Assembly: GCA_002390225.1 (NCBI GenBank)
Contig: DGOW01000067.1
Span: forward strand, 1,241-16,063
Direction of reading: 5' to 3'
Source: Gemmatimonadales bacterium UBA4456
GTDB taxonomy: Bacteria; Gemmatimonadota; Gemmatimonadetes; Longimicrobiales; Gaopeijiaceae
Length of the DNA stretch: 14,823 nt
Shown in pieces: positions 1 to 6,183 of this stretch (within the stretch, counting starts at the first letter, position 1; each line of letters opens with the position of its first letter). The notes under the pieces are model-generated. The model was given only the letters and a program-made list of their open reading frames with translations, did no database searches and was not told the DNA's origin. The translations under genes were made by a program, and so were the position numbers.

Positions 1-311
1 ACGATCGGTTCGCCATTCGCAAACTGCTCAGCCAGACCCAGCGCCTCCGCGATGCCGCCCTCTCCGTCCTGGTACGCGTAGCGAAGATGCCCAAGTCCGA
101 AATCTTCGCCGTTCCGCAACAACTTGAGAAAATCACCTGCGTGATCACCTCCTGTCACAACGAGAATGTCCTCGATGCCTGCAGCCGCAAGCTGCTGAAG
201 CGGGTAGTAAATCATGGGCCGATCATAGACCGGCAAGAGATGCTTGTTCGTCACCCGCGTCATCGGGAGAAGTCGCGTTCCTAGCCCCCCCGCCAGCACG
301 ATTCCCTTCAT
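1..311 (-). CDS. rmlA: Glucose-1-phosphate thymidylyltransferase, N-terminal part (cut by window edge)
   Basis: Only the first 103 codons are in the window. RmlA joins glucose-1-phosphate and dTTP to give dTDP-glucose and pyrophosphate, the first step of dTDP-L-rhamnose synthesis in the cytoplasm. The translation opens MKGIVLAGGLGTRLLP, the nucleotide-binding signature of sugar nucleotidyltransferases, with conserved Lys23 in NKHLLPVYDRPMIYYPL and then a Rossmann-like stretch ILVVTGGDHAGDF. The later GEGGIAEAL segment is typical of the thymidylyltransferase branch. The ATG at 311 lies 16 bp after the stop of the upstream phosphatase gene, so the two are probably co-transcribed; the Shine-Dalgarno sequence is weak (GGTGGGG very close to the ATG). 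Placement two genes after rmlD supports the rhamnose assignment. Another hexose-1-phosphate nucleotidyltransferase is possible because the sugar-binding C-terminal half is not visible. Confidence 0.88.
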   Translation of the reverse strand, partial: MKGIVLAGGLGTRLLPMTRVTNKHLLPVYDRPMIYYPLQQLAAAGIEDILVVTGGDHAGDFLKLLRNGEDFGLGHLRYAYQDGEGGIAEALGLAEQFANGEPI

Positions 312-327
312 GGCCCCACCGAACCCG

Positions 328-1110
328 TCATCCTAGCCAACCTCCTACCGCGGCATGCGCCACGGCCTGCCCAGCCGCGACGAAGTTGGGATAGATCGGG
401 CGCTCCTGATTGAACGCAGGTGCCGATCCGTCACGCAGGCACACATGGCCGCCGGCCGCACGCACAAGCGCCGTACCACCGACGACATCCCATTCGCTCT
501 TCCCCACCAGAGTCCACGTAGCATCGGCAAGGCCAGCAGCAACCAGACCAAGCTTGTAGGCCACTGAGCCGCAGGGCTTCACTTCGAACCGATCCTCCTG
601 AAATCGGTCCCACTCGCCTCGGCGAATCTCCGAACGACTCGCGAGAACCGAAACCGGGTGACCGTCCCCGATGATCGGTTCCGTGACGGACGTCGCGGTC
701 CCGTTCAGCGTAACTCCATGCTCGAGAGAGCCGAGGATGAGCTCGTCCGTGGCCGGATTGAAGATCCCGCCGGCGACGGGGACTCCACCCTCGAGCAGAC
801 CAATCGATATACACCACTCCGGGATTCCCTGAATGAACTCGCGTGTCCCGTCGATCGGGTCTACGACCCATACGCGCGTGCACGTGAGCCGCACGTGATC
901 GTCTACGGACTCCTCCGACAGCCATCCCTCACCTGATTCAGGAAGGATCTCTCGGAGTACCTGGTCGGCAGCCAGGTCGGCGGCAGTCACAGGATCATTC
1001 CGCTCCTCCTTCGTGCGAAATTCGACCTCCCCGGATGTGTAGGGTCGCACAGCTTCGGCCGCCGCCCGCAGTCCATGGAGAATTCGATCCAGATCATTCT
1101 GACGACTCAC
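328..1110 (-). CDS. CysQ / inositol-monophosphatase family phosphatase
   Basis: This is a 260-residue member of the Li+-sensitive, Mg2+-dependent phosphatase superfamily (IMPase, CysQ, FBPase-like). The metal-site motifs are in order: Asp45 in the DPVTAAD segment, Glu66-Glu67 in SEES, the signature DPIDGT at 84-89, and the C-terminal WDVVGG at 207-212. Length is normal for the family. The DGTREFI wording after motif A resembles CysQ (3'(2'),5'-bisphosphate nucleotidase, which removes PAP), but inositol- or histidinol-phosphatase activity cannot be excluded. The start is GTG at 1110, preceded by GAGG at a 5-nt spacing. It overlaps the end of rmlD by 17 nt in another frame, which points to translational coupling. 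A phosphatase between rmlD and rmlA is not the standard rml order. A link to sulfated-polysaccharide synthesis (PAP clearance) is a guess. Confidence 0.85.
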   Translation of the reverse strand: MSRQNDLDRILHGLRAAAEAVRPYTSGEVEFRTKEERNDPVTAADLAADQVLREILPESGEGWLSEESVDDHVRLTCTRVWVVDPIDGTREFIQGIPEWCISIGLLEGGVPVAGGIFNPATDELILGSLEHGVTLNGTATSVTEPIIGDGHPVSVLASRSEIRRGEWDRFQEDRFEVKPCGSVAYKLGLVAAGLADATWTLVGKSEWDVVGGTALVRAAGGHVCLRDGSAPAFNQERPIYPNFVAAGQAVAHAAVGGWLG

Positions 1111-1987
1111 TCCGACCTCGTTCGTTCAGATACGTCCGCAGCGCCTCGCGCCACGGTACCATGCTCCTTCCAAGCTCAAACTCTGTGGCGGCGAAGTCGA
1201 GGACCGAGTACAGCGGGCGCTCCGCTGCAGCGTCGAAATCGCGGGACGAGATCCGATCTACTTTCCCTGAAGAGCCGGATTCTTCAAGAATCGCCTGAGC
1301 AAAGAGATACCAGGTCGCCTCCCCTCCGTCGTTCACATGTACGATGCCACGGGCACCGCGCACGATCAGATCCAGCACTGACTCAGCGACGTTACGCGTC
1401 CACGTGGGCCGTCCCCATTGGTCGTCCACGATGCGCAGGGGCTCGTCCGTCACCTTCCGACCCAGGACCAGATCAACGAAGTCCCGCCGCCCTGCACCGT
1501 ACAACCATCCGGTGCGGACAATGAGCTGCGCCGCGCCGGTGGTTTGCGGCGCCAGATCTCCGTCCACGCCTGCCGCCCCCACTGCCTCCTCGGCTGCCAC
1601 TTTCGATCGTGCATAGGCCCCGAGAGGCGACATCGAGTCCTGAGGCACATACGGAGAACCCTTGGCCCCATCGAAGACATAGTCCGTCGAGATGTGCACC
1701 ATACCGGCACCGGCCTTCGCAGCAGCGCGAGCGACATTGGCCGAGCCATCGCGGTTCACACGCATCGCCTGGCCAGACTCCTCCTCCGCCGCGTCGACCG
1801 CGGTGAACGCGGCGCAGTGAACTACCCAATCGGGCGACTCCGTACCCACAACCCGCACGCAGGCCGACACATCGGTGATGTCCATCTCAGCTCTGGAGGG
1901 TGCCACAACAGCCCAACTACGCTCGCGGGCGGCTCGGAGGAATTCCGACCCCAGCAGACCCCGCCCACCGGTAATTAGGAGCTTCAC
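1094..1987 (-). CDS. rmlD: dTDP-4-dehydrorhamnose reductase
   Basis: RmlD reduces dTDP-4-keto-L-rhamnose to dTDP-L-rhamnose with NAD(P)H, the last step of the pathway; it is a cytoplasmic short-chain dehydrogenase. The 297-residue translation has the dinucleotide-binding loop GGRGLLG at 7-13, the family segment STDYVFDG at 100-107, the catalytic pair Tyr125 and Lys129 in YARSK, and the RTGWLYG and QWGRPTW blocks of the substrate domain. Between YARSK and RTGWLYG there are roughly 13 more residues (about 139-154, Ala/Gly-rich) than in the enterobacterial enzyme as I recall it, probably a surface loop. Start is GTG at 1987 with only a weak purine run (GGGA) upstream, so the start is less certain than the gene. 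Its 3' end overlaps the next gene by 17 nt. Confidence 0.93.
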   Translation of the reverse strand: MKLLITGGRGLLGSEFLRAARERSWAVVAPSRAEMDITDVSACVRVVGTESPDWVVHCAAFTAVDAAEEESGQAMRVNRDGSANVARAAAKAGAGMVHISTDYVFDGAKGSPYVPQDSMSPLGAYARSKVAAEEAVGAAGVDGDLAPQTTGAAQLIVRTGWLYGAGRRDFVDLVLGRKVTDEPLRIVDDQWGRPTWTRNVAESVLDLIVRGARGIVHVNDGGEATWYLFAQAILEESGSSGKVDRISSRDFDAAAERPLYSVLDFAATEFELGRSMVPWREALRTYLNERGRSESSE

Positions 1988-2014
1988 GCGGATCCCGGGA
2001 TTGAGCTCAGACGC

Positions 2015-2060
2015 GCGGACTCGGCCGTCCGCCAGCGTTCAGAGGGCCAGTGGCCCTGAA
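2015..2060 (-). other. Two adjacent hairpins upstream of rmlD
   Basis: In the 96-bp gap between the glycosyltransferase remnant and rmlD there are two inverted repeats. At 2038-2060 the minus strand reads TTCA-GGGCC-ACT-GGCCC-(TC)-TGAA, nine pairs with a 2-nt bulge. At 2015-2032 it reads GCGGAC-GGCCGA-GTCCGC, six perfect pairs. Neither is followed by a T run, so a classical intrinsic terminator is unlikely. They could slow or attenuate transcription, protect the rmlD message 5' end, or be chance pairing in GC-rich DNA. No promoter hexamers convinced me in this gap. Confidence 0.45.
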
Positions 2061-2083
2061 GGCACTCGACGCGGAAATGGACG

Positions 2084-2567
2084 TCACCCCGTCCCCCTCA
2101 CCAGCACCGACTCGTACAACGCCCCCAGCTTCTCCACCACGTTGGCTACGTCAATCTCCTCGGACACCTTCGCGCCATGCGCGAGAGAGTCCCCACGAGA
2201 GCGGTGGTCAGCAGCCAAGCGAACCATATCCACCGCAAGTCAACCCGACCTCCCTGGGCGCAGCAAGCTCAGCCAGCGCTCCACCCCATGACGCGCATCC
2301 GTGCAGGACATCCACGCCACTCTCCCGGATGAGGTCGCGGACCTTGCCGACGGCCTGCACCGTCCCCAGCGGCCCCACAAGCCCCAGCGTCGACGTGAGG
2401 ACCTTCATCCCCTGGATCTGCTGGTTGAGCTCCTCACGCCCTCCGAGGGTCACTACACGCGGCTCGAAGCTGGAGCGCGAGAGCCTGCCGAGAATCGCGA
2501 CCATCTCTTCGCCAACGTCGTTCGCGACGAGGGACCCCATCACGTACAGAATCTTCGGTCGGCTCAT
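2084..2567 (-). pseudogene. Family-4 glycosyltransferase with internal deletion and frameshift
   Basis: The 5' part (2567 to about 2259) encodes about 103 residues that read as the N-terminal domain of a GT4 glycosyltransferase: ILYVMGSL at the start, FEPRVVTLGG in the middle, then VRDLIRESGVDVLHG. After residue 103 the frame continues into unrelated codons and stops at 2208. The 3' part (2239 to 2084), in a different frame, gives 51 residues starting LAVDMVRLAADHRSRGDSLA and ending EKLGALYESVLVRGTG, which fits the end of the same family (the helix after the EX7E motif and the final crossover helix). About 200 residues holding the donor-sugar site are missing. Known GT4 enzymes run about 350-400 residues. 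A natural deletion remnant is my reading; a collapsed assembly is the alternative. If once intact, it would have moved a sugar onto a lipid-linked glycan, in line with the rml genes after it. Confidence 0.75.
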
Positions 2568-2620
2568 GGGCGGGGCACCGAGTGGACTGGGGAGTTCTAC
2601 GCGAGGATCGAGGGCACGTG

Positions 2621-2661
2621 ACCCAAAACTAGAGGCCCTCCCGGCGATCCGGGAGGGCCTC
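2621..2661 (-). terminator. Rho-independent terminator after rpmB
   Basis: A perfect 13-bp inverted repeat (GAGGCCCTCCCGG at 2632-2644 and its complement at 2649-2661) flanks a 4-nt loop. On the minus strand the stem is followed by TAGTTTTGGG, a short T run. It lies 55 bp after the rpmB stop and 64 bp before the glycosyltransferase remnant, so it marks the end of the ribosomal cluster. On the plus strand the trailing sequence is GATGTTCTG, a weak match, so two-way function is doubtful. Confidence 0.88.
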
Positions 2662-2716
2662 GATGTTCTGTCACGCCGGCGCCATCAGATGGAGCCGCGT
2701 TCGCACGTCCAACCTG

Positions 2717-2929
2717 TCAGGCCTCGACCGTTACCGGAGGAGCCTTCGTGATCTTGCCTGCGGAGATACACCGGGTGCACACACGCACACGCCGGCGATC
2801 GCCCTTCTCGTCGACGATCTTCACCGTCTGGAGGTTCGGCAGCCAGCGGCGCCGCGTCTTGTTGTGCGCGTGGCTGACGTTGTTCCCCGTCGCGGGGCCC
2901 TTGCCACACGTGTAGCACACTCGAGCCAT
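2717..2929 (-). CDS. rpmB: 50S ribosomal protein L28 (zinc-ribbon type)
   Basis: A 70-residue L28 of the large ribosomal subunit. The sequence has the family core GNNVSHAHNKTRRRW and NLQTVKI. Four cysteines in two pairs, C5-x2-C8 and C51-x2-C54, make this the Cys-containing form likely to bind zinc. The ATG at 2929 is preceded by the purine run AGAGAG, a usable ribosome binding site. It lies 41 bp after the unknown membrane protein and before the strong terminator, so it is probably the last gene of the alpha-operon transcript. rpmB often neighbours rpmG; no rpmG is present here. Confidence 0.96.
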   Translation of the reverse strand: MARVCYTCGKGPATGNNVSHAHNKTRRRWLPNLQTVKIVDEKGDRRRVRVCTRCISAGKITKAPPVTVEA

Positions 2930-2970
2930 CTCTCTATACCTGCTTCGTTCGGATCGTCTGAATTACGGGC

Positions 2971-3552
2971 CTAACTACCTTCGGCAGCCCCACCCTCGGA
3001 ACCTGATTCTTCCTCACCACCCTCACCCTGCATGATGTCTACGCGATCGGCAGCGAGGAAGTGTGTCGCGAACTCGGCCACCATACGGTCGGTATCGGAG
3101 ATTGTCTGGTTGGTTGACCACTGCACCAGAACCAGAGGCTCCATTGTCGTGATGACACCCTCCACCGCGACCGTGTCACCCATGGCAACCATCGCACCCT
3201 CGGCTAGCAACTCCTCGGACCATGACACGAGGAACGGGTTGCCGCTGGGGGTTGCGAGCCAGAAGCCCTGAGAACCCAGCATACTGGCGACCGCACCCTG
3301 GCTGCGGAGCTTTGTACCAACGAAAGGCCCCGGGTCCACCTCGATATCACCGATGCCAACGGTCTCGACCGTGGCTGCCCGTGATTCCTCTTCGGCCTCG
3401 GCTGCAGCTATTGCGGCTGCTACCTGTGCTGCCCTTTCGGCGTCAGCCTGACCATTCAGCCAGAACATGAATCCGCCGATGACCGCGAATGCGAGGATCA
3501 TCAGCGGCATCCCCATGTCTACTGCGCCGCGTCGTGAAGCGTTGTCGGACAT
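2971..3552 (-). CDS. Membrane-anchored protein of unknown function
   Basis: I do not recognise this 193-residue protein. It begins MSDNASRRGAVDMG, followed by one hydrophobic segment at about 15-33 (PLMILAFAVIGGFMFWL). Arg7 and Arg8 before it predict the N terminus inside and the rest outside the cytoplasmic membrane. Residues 36-60 are Ala/Glu-rich and probably a helix. Residues about 75-145 (GTKLRSQGAVASM, GFWLATPSGNPFLVSW, GDTVAVEGVI) alternate like a small beta barrel and resemble OB-fold proteins in pattern only. The tail from 176 is Gly/Glu/Ser-rich and acidic. ATG at 3552 was chosen because the open frame further upstream lacks protein-like content and overlaps the end of rplQ; GAAGGA lies almost against this ATG and AAAGGA about 12 nt away, so the ribosome site is imperfect. 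No promoter was found in the 49-bp gap after rplQ, so it is likely co-transcribed with the ribosomal genes. Confidence 0.8.
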   Translation of the reverse strand: MSDNASRRGAVDMGMPLMILAFAVIGGFMFWLNGQADAERAAQVAAAIAAAEAEEESRAATVETVGIGDIEVDPGPFVGTKLRSQGAVASMLGSQGFWLATPSGNPFLVSWSEELLAEGAMVAMGDTVAVEGVITTMEPLVLVQWSTNQTISDTDRMVAEFATHFLAADRVDIMQGEGGEEESGSEGGAAEGS

Positions 3553-3601
3553 GTCCTTCGTCTTTCCTTTCGAAGAGTCTGCGCTTGTAAAAGCGGCCAA
3601 C

Positions 3602-3955
3602 TTAACGGACCAACTCGATGAGCGACATCTCTGCCGCGTCACCTTTCCGGCTCCCGACCTTGAGCACCCGAGTGTAGCCACCCGGACGTTCCATGTACCG
3701 CGGTGCGATGTCATCGAACAGCTTTCCCAGCACCTCACGGTCCTGGATTTTCATGGCCGCTAATCTGCGTGCGTGAACGTCACCGCGACGAGCCAGAGTG
3801 ATCAGGCGCTCCGCATACGGGCGGAGTTCCTTCGCCTTGGCCGTGGTCGTTTCTATGCGCTCATGGAGAAACAACGAGGTCGCGAGATTGCGCAACGTAG
3901 CTTTTCGATGGCTCCGAGTACGGGAGAGCTGTCTCCCTTTCTTGCGATGCCGCAC
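3602..3955 (-). CDS. rplQ: 50S ribosomal protein L17
   Basis: A 117-residue L17, a large-subunit protein, close to the usual length. The N terminus MRHRKKGRQLSRTRSHRKA is the classic family start, followed by LRNLATSLFLHERIETT and AKELRPYAERLITLAR. The C terminus carries YTRVLKVGSRKGDAAEMS and IELV. The start is GTG at 3955, two bases after the rpoA stop, which implies translational coupling to rpoA as in the alpha operon of most bacteria. A short 5-bp hairpin (CGCTT-GTAA-AAGCG, plus strand 3582-3595) follows the stop but has no T run, so read-through into the next gene is expected. Confidence 0.98.
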   Translation of the reverse strand: MRHRKKGRQLSRTRSHRKATLRNLATSLFLHERIETTTAKAKELRPYAERLITLARRGDVHARRLAAMKIQDREVLGKLFDDIAPRYMERPGGYTRVLKVGSRKGDAAEMSLIELVR

Positions 3956-3957
3956 GG

Positions 3958-5001
3958 TTACTCCTCGCCGCCGGCCGCGGCTTCCGCCTCATCCTCAACA
4001 AAGAAGAGGCGCCCGTCCTCTCCCTGCTCGAGCAACATACCGAAGCGGAGCCCGTGCTCCTCCAGGAAATCCGATATCTCCTTGAGGGACTTCTTTCCGA
4101 AGTTCTCGATCTGGAGCATCGAGTCCTCGCTCCGCTGCACGAGGTCGGCGAGCGACCGAATGCTCTCTTTCTGAAGAGAGTTACGTGAACGCACCGACAG
4201 CTCTGCGAGGTCCTCGATCGGGCGCTCGAAAAGATCCTGCAGACGCTCCGGAACCGGGGACGCGCCCTGCGGGACCACCTCGGGAATTCCGCCCTCACCA
4301 AAGTACAACATGTACTCCAAGTGCTTGCGGACCAGCTCGGCGCCGTACGCCACCGCCCCCTCCGGGTCGATTGACCCGTCGGTTTCGATGTGAAGCGTGA
4401 GGCGATCGAAGTCCGTACGCTGACCGACGCGCGTCTCCTCGACGGAGAAATTTGCCCGACGAACGGGGTTGTAGATCGCATCAATTCGAACCAGGTCCAC
4501 CGGCGAGCCCTGGGGGATCGGGTGCGCCTCGGCCAGAACGAAGCCACGGCCCTTGTCGACGTATAGCTCCATGTTCACAGAGCGATTTTCCTGCAGCGTG
4601 AACAGGTGATGGTCGTCGTCCATGACCTCCGAGCCCGCAGCCGCCTGAATCATTGACGCGGTGACCGCACCGGCCTTGTCCACGTGCAGCTCCAGAATCG
4701 CTTGGTCGACATCTTCATCGAGGGTCACGACAAGCGACTTGAGGTTCTGGATCACTTGGTGGACGTCTTCGACAACGCCCTGGATCGTCTGGTGCTCGTG
4801 AACCACCCCATCGATGCGGAAGGCCCAAACGGCCGAACCGCGCAGCGACGAAAGCAGAACCCTCCGTACCGAGTTGCCGAGAGTATGGCCGAAGCCCCGC
4901 TCGAGCGGCTCGATCACGAACTGAGCCGACCGCGCACTGTCCATGACGTCAAGACGCTCGACGCGCTCGGGAAGTACGAGTCCGTTCAGATCTAAATCCA
5001 C
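3958..5001 (-). CDS. rpoA: DNA-directed RNA polymerase subunit alpha
   Basis: RpoA dimerises to nucleate assembly of the core RNA polymerase and contacts promoter UP elements and activators. I choose GTG at 5001, giving 347 residues, because AGGAGG stands 5 nt before it; an upstream in-frame GTG at 5052 falls inside a hairpin and lacks such a site. The N-terminal assembly domain includes EPLERGFGHTLGNSVRRVLL and the later DLVRIDAIYNPVRRANF block. The C-terminal domain spans about 254-326, with SVRSRNSL (matching the DNA-contact region around E. coli Arg265 and Asn268), SLADLVQR and the helix-hairpin-helix NFGKKSLKEI. After this an acidic tail of about 21 residues extends beyond the E. coli protein (329 residues). 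It follows rpsD by 61 bp and precedes rplQ by 2 bp. Confidence 0.97.
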   Translation of the reverse strand: MDLDLNGLVLPERVERLDVMDSARSAQFVIEPLERGFGHTLGNSVRRVLLSSLRGSAVWAFRIDGVVHEHQTIQGVVEDVHQVIQNLKSLVVTLDEDVDQAILELHVDKAGAVTASMIQAAAGSEVMDDDHHLFTLQENRSVNMELYVDKGRGFVLAEAHPIPQGSPVDLVRIDAIYNPVRRANFSVEETRVGQRTDFDRLTLHIETDGSIDPEGAVAYGAELVRKHLEYMLYFGEGGIPEVVPQGASPVPERLQDLFERPIEDLAELSVRSRNSLQKESIRSLADLVQRSEDSMLQIENFGKKSLKEISDFLEEHGLRFGMLLEQGEDGRLFFVEDEAEAAAGGEE

Positions 5002-5006
5002 AATGT

Positions 5007-5064
5007 CCTCCTGAATGCTCCGTTGACGCCGTGAATTCCCCAAAGGAGCCACGGCGAGTGCATT
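5007..5064 (-). promoter_or_regulatory. Structured leader and strong Shine-Dalgarno before rpoA
   Basis: In the rpsD-rpoA gap the minus strand can fold into one stacked hairpin. Its outer arms are AATGC (5064-5060) and GCATT (5018-5014); the middle arms are CGCCGTG (5056-5050) and CACGGCG (5033-5027), a perfect 7-bp match. The top is CTCC-TTT-GGGG (5048-5038). One base after the outer stem comes AGGAGG (5012-5007), 5 nt from the rpoA GTG. The outer arm overlaps the rpsD stop codon. No T run follows, so this is not an intrinsic terminator. Position suggests control of rpoA translation, perhaps by S4 as in other alpha operons; that is inference. Confidence 0.6.
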
Positions 5065-5698
5065 ACTTCGAGTAGAGCTCCACGATCAGCTGCTCTTGGA
5101 CCGGGAACGAAATGTCCGAGCGCATAGGCACACGAACGATGCGACCGACACGCGCTTTTTCATCCAGAGCCAGCCACTCAGGGAGAGCAGGCCGCGTGCG
5201 TGCCTCCAGAGAAGCGTCGATCGGAAGGATGTTCTTCGACTTCGCGCGGATGGCGATCTCATCGCCCGCAGAGATCCGGAAACTGGGAACATCCACAGCA
5301 CGACCGTTCACCTCGACGTGACGGTGCCGCACGATCTGGCGAGCCTGATTGCGGCTCTGAGCGAAGCCCATCCGGAAGATGATGTTGTCGAGCCGCGACT
5401 CCAGGGCGATCAGCAGGTTGTCACCCGTGACGCCAGGAATGTGGTTCGCGTATTCGAAAAGACTGCGGAACTGCCGCTCGGCCAGCCCGTAGATCCTCTT
5501 CACCTTCTGCTTCTCACGGAGCTGGACCGCATAGTCCGACTGTTTCCGACGGCGAGCCTGGGCCGGACCGTGCTGGCCTGGCGGGTAGGCGCGACGTTCG
5601 ATGGGGCACTTCTCCGTGTAGCACTTTTGACCCTTTAGAAACAGCTTCTGGCCTTCGCGGCGGCAGAGTTTGCAGACGGGTCCTGTATAGCGAGCCAT
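5063..5698 (-). CDS. rpsD: 30S ribosomal protein S4 (zinc-binding type)
   Basis: S4 is a primary 16S rRNA-binding protein that starts small-subunit assembly; in E. coli it also represses the alpha operon. The 211-residue protein has Cys9, Cys12, Cys26 and Cys31 (CKLC, then KCYTEKC), the spacing of the zinc-binding Thermus S4. It continues with RRAYPPGQHG, YGLAERQFR and the S4 RNA-binding domain LESRLDNIIFRMGFAQSRNQ followed by ARQIVRHRHVEVNG. It ends VELYSK, as typical. The ATG at 5698 lies 3 bp after the rpsK stop. Having rpsD inside the alpha operon resembles Proteobacteria and differs from Bacillus, where rpsD is elsewhere. Confidence 0.98.
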   Translation of the reverse strand: MARYTGPVCKLCRREGQKLFLKGQKCYTEKCPIERRAYPPGQHGPAQARRRKQSDYAVQLREKQKVKRIYGLAERQFRSLFEYANHIPGVTGDNLLIALESRLDNIIFRMGFAQSRNQARQIVRHRHVEVNGRAVDVPSFRISAGDEIAIRAKSKNILPIDASLEARTRPALPEWLALDEKARVGRIVRVPMRSDISFPVQEQLIVELYSK

Positions 5699-5701
5699 GA
5701 C

Positions 5702-6088
5702 TTAAACCCTGCGCTTCTTCGGCGGCCGACAGCCATTGTGTGGCAGCGGCGTGACGTCGAGGATGGATTTGATAAAGATGCCGGCCGAGGCAAGCGCCTG
5801 GATTGCGGACTCACGCCCTGAACCCGGACCCTGCACGCGCACGTCGACCCGCTTGACGCCCATGGCCGCAGCCTCACGGCCAACCTGCTCGCCCGCGACA
5901 GTCGCAGCGAACGGGGTCGATTTCTTGGAACCCTTGAATCCGGCTTTGCCGGCAGTCGCCCAGCAAATCGTGTTTCCCGCGTTATCCGTGATGGTAATCG
6001 CGGTGTTGTTGAAGGTCGCTTTGACATGCGCGATGCCCTCGGCTTCAACGACCTTCTTCGAACGTTTTTTCGGTGCTGGCTTGGCCAC
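5702..6088 (-). CDS. rpsK: 30S ribosomal protein S11
   Basis: S11 lies on the small-subunit platform and helps form the mRNA exit region. The translation from the GTG at 6088 is 128 residues, matching the family length of about 129. It has HVKATFNNTAITITD, the GFKGSKKSTPFAA block and the C-terminal signature SILDVTPLPHNGCRPPKKRR. The GTG at 6088 (MAKPAPKKRSKK) was preferred over an upstream in-frame start at 6160 because AGGA sits 9 nt before it and the extra 24 residues do not resemble S11. The 95-bp gap to rpsM is wide for this cluster and holds a hairpin. Confidence 0.97.
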   Translation of the reverse strand: MAKPAPKKRSKKVVEAEGIAHVKATFNNTAITITDNAGNTICWATAGKAGFKGSKKSTPFAATVAGEQVGREAAAMGVKRVDVRVQGPGSGRESAIQALASAGIFIKSILDVTPLPHNGCRPPKKRRV

Positions 6089-6143
6089 GTGTATGCGTCC
6101 TGTGCTGCGGATCGACTTCGTATGAATCGGAAACCGTAAGGGG

Positions 6144-6166
6144 CGTTGGCGGAAGACCACCCAACG
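6144..6166 (-). other. Hairpin in the rpsM-rpsK gap
   Basis: The minus strand reads CGTTGG-(G)-TGG-TCTT-CCG-CCAACG: six perfect outer pairs, one bulged G, three inner pairs including one G-U, and a 4-nt loop. It lies about 17 bp after the rpsM stop and 55 bp before the rpsK start. The bases after the stem are CCCCTTACGG, not a T run, so it is probably not a terminator. It may be an mRNA stability element, a processing site or a ribosomal-protein target. Confidence 0.5.
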
Positions 6167-6183
6167 ACGTCACGGCATCGGGG

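Noticed and set aside
1418..1978. Plus-strand frame opposite rmlD
   Set aside because: Antisense to a gene with clear catalytic motifs; composition is that of a shadow frame.
2050..2751. Plus-strand frame of 233 codons over the glycosyltransferase remnant and terminator
   Set aside because: Ser/Pro/Arg-rich shadow composition; it crosses the terminator stem and the end of rpmB on the other strand.
2930..2970. Possible promoter before rpmB
   Set aside because: TTCAGA and GTATAG at 17 bp is a poor match, and the gap is short.
3582..3595. Hairpin after rplQ as a terminator
   Set aside because: Only five pairs and no T run; it probably does not stop transcription.
3553..3638. Possible promoter before the unknown membrane protein
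   Set aside because: TTGGTC with 17-bp spacing to TTACAA matches the -10 consensus at only about two positions.
5002..5052. Upstream GTG start for rpoA at 5052
   Set aside because: It lies inside the hairpin, has no good ribosome site, and the added 17 residues are not alpha-subunit-like; AGGAGG supports 5001.
5096..5638. Plus-strand open frame opposite rpsD
   Set aside because: Fully antisense to S4, with no ribosome binding site and no recognisable domain.
6089..6160. Upstream start for rpsK at 6160
   Set aside because: The extra 24 residues do not resemble S11, while GTG 6088 has AGGA upstream and gives normal length.
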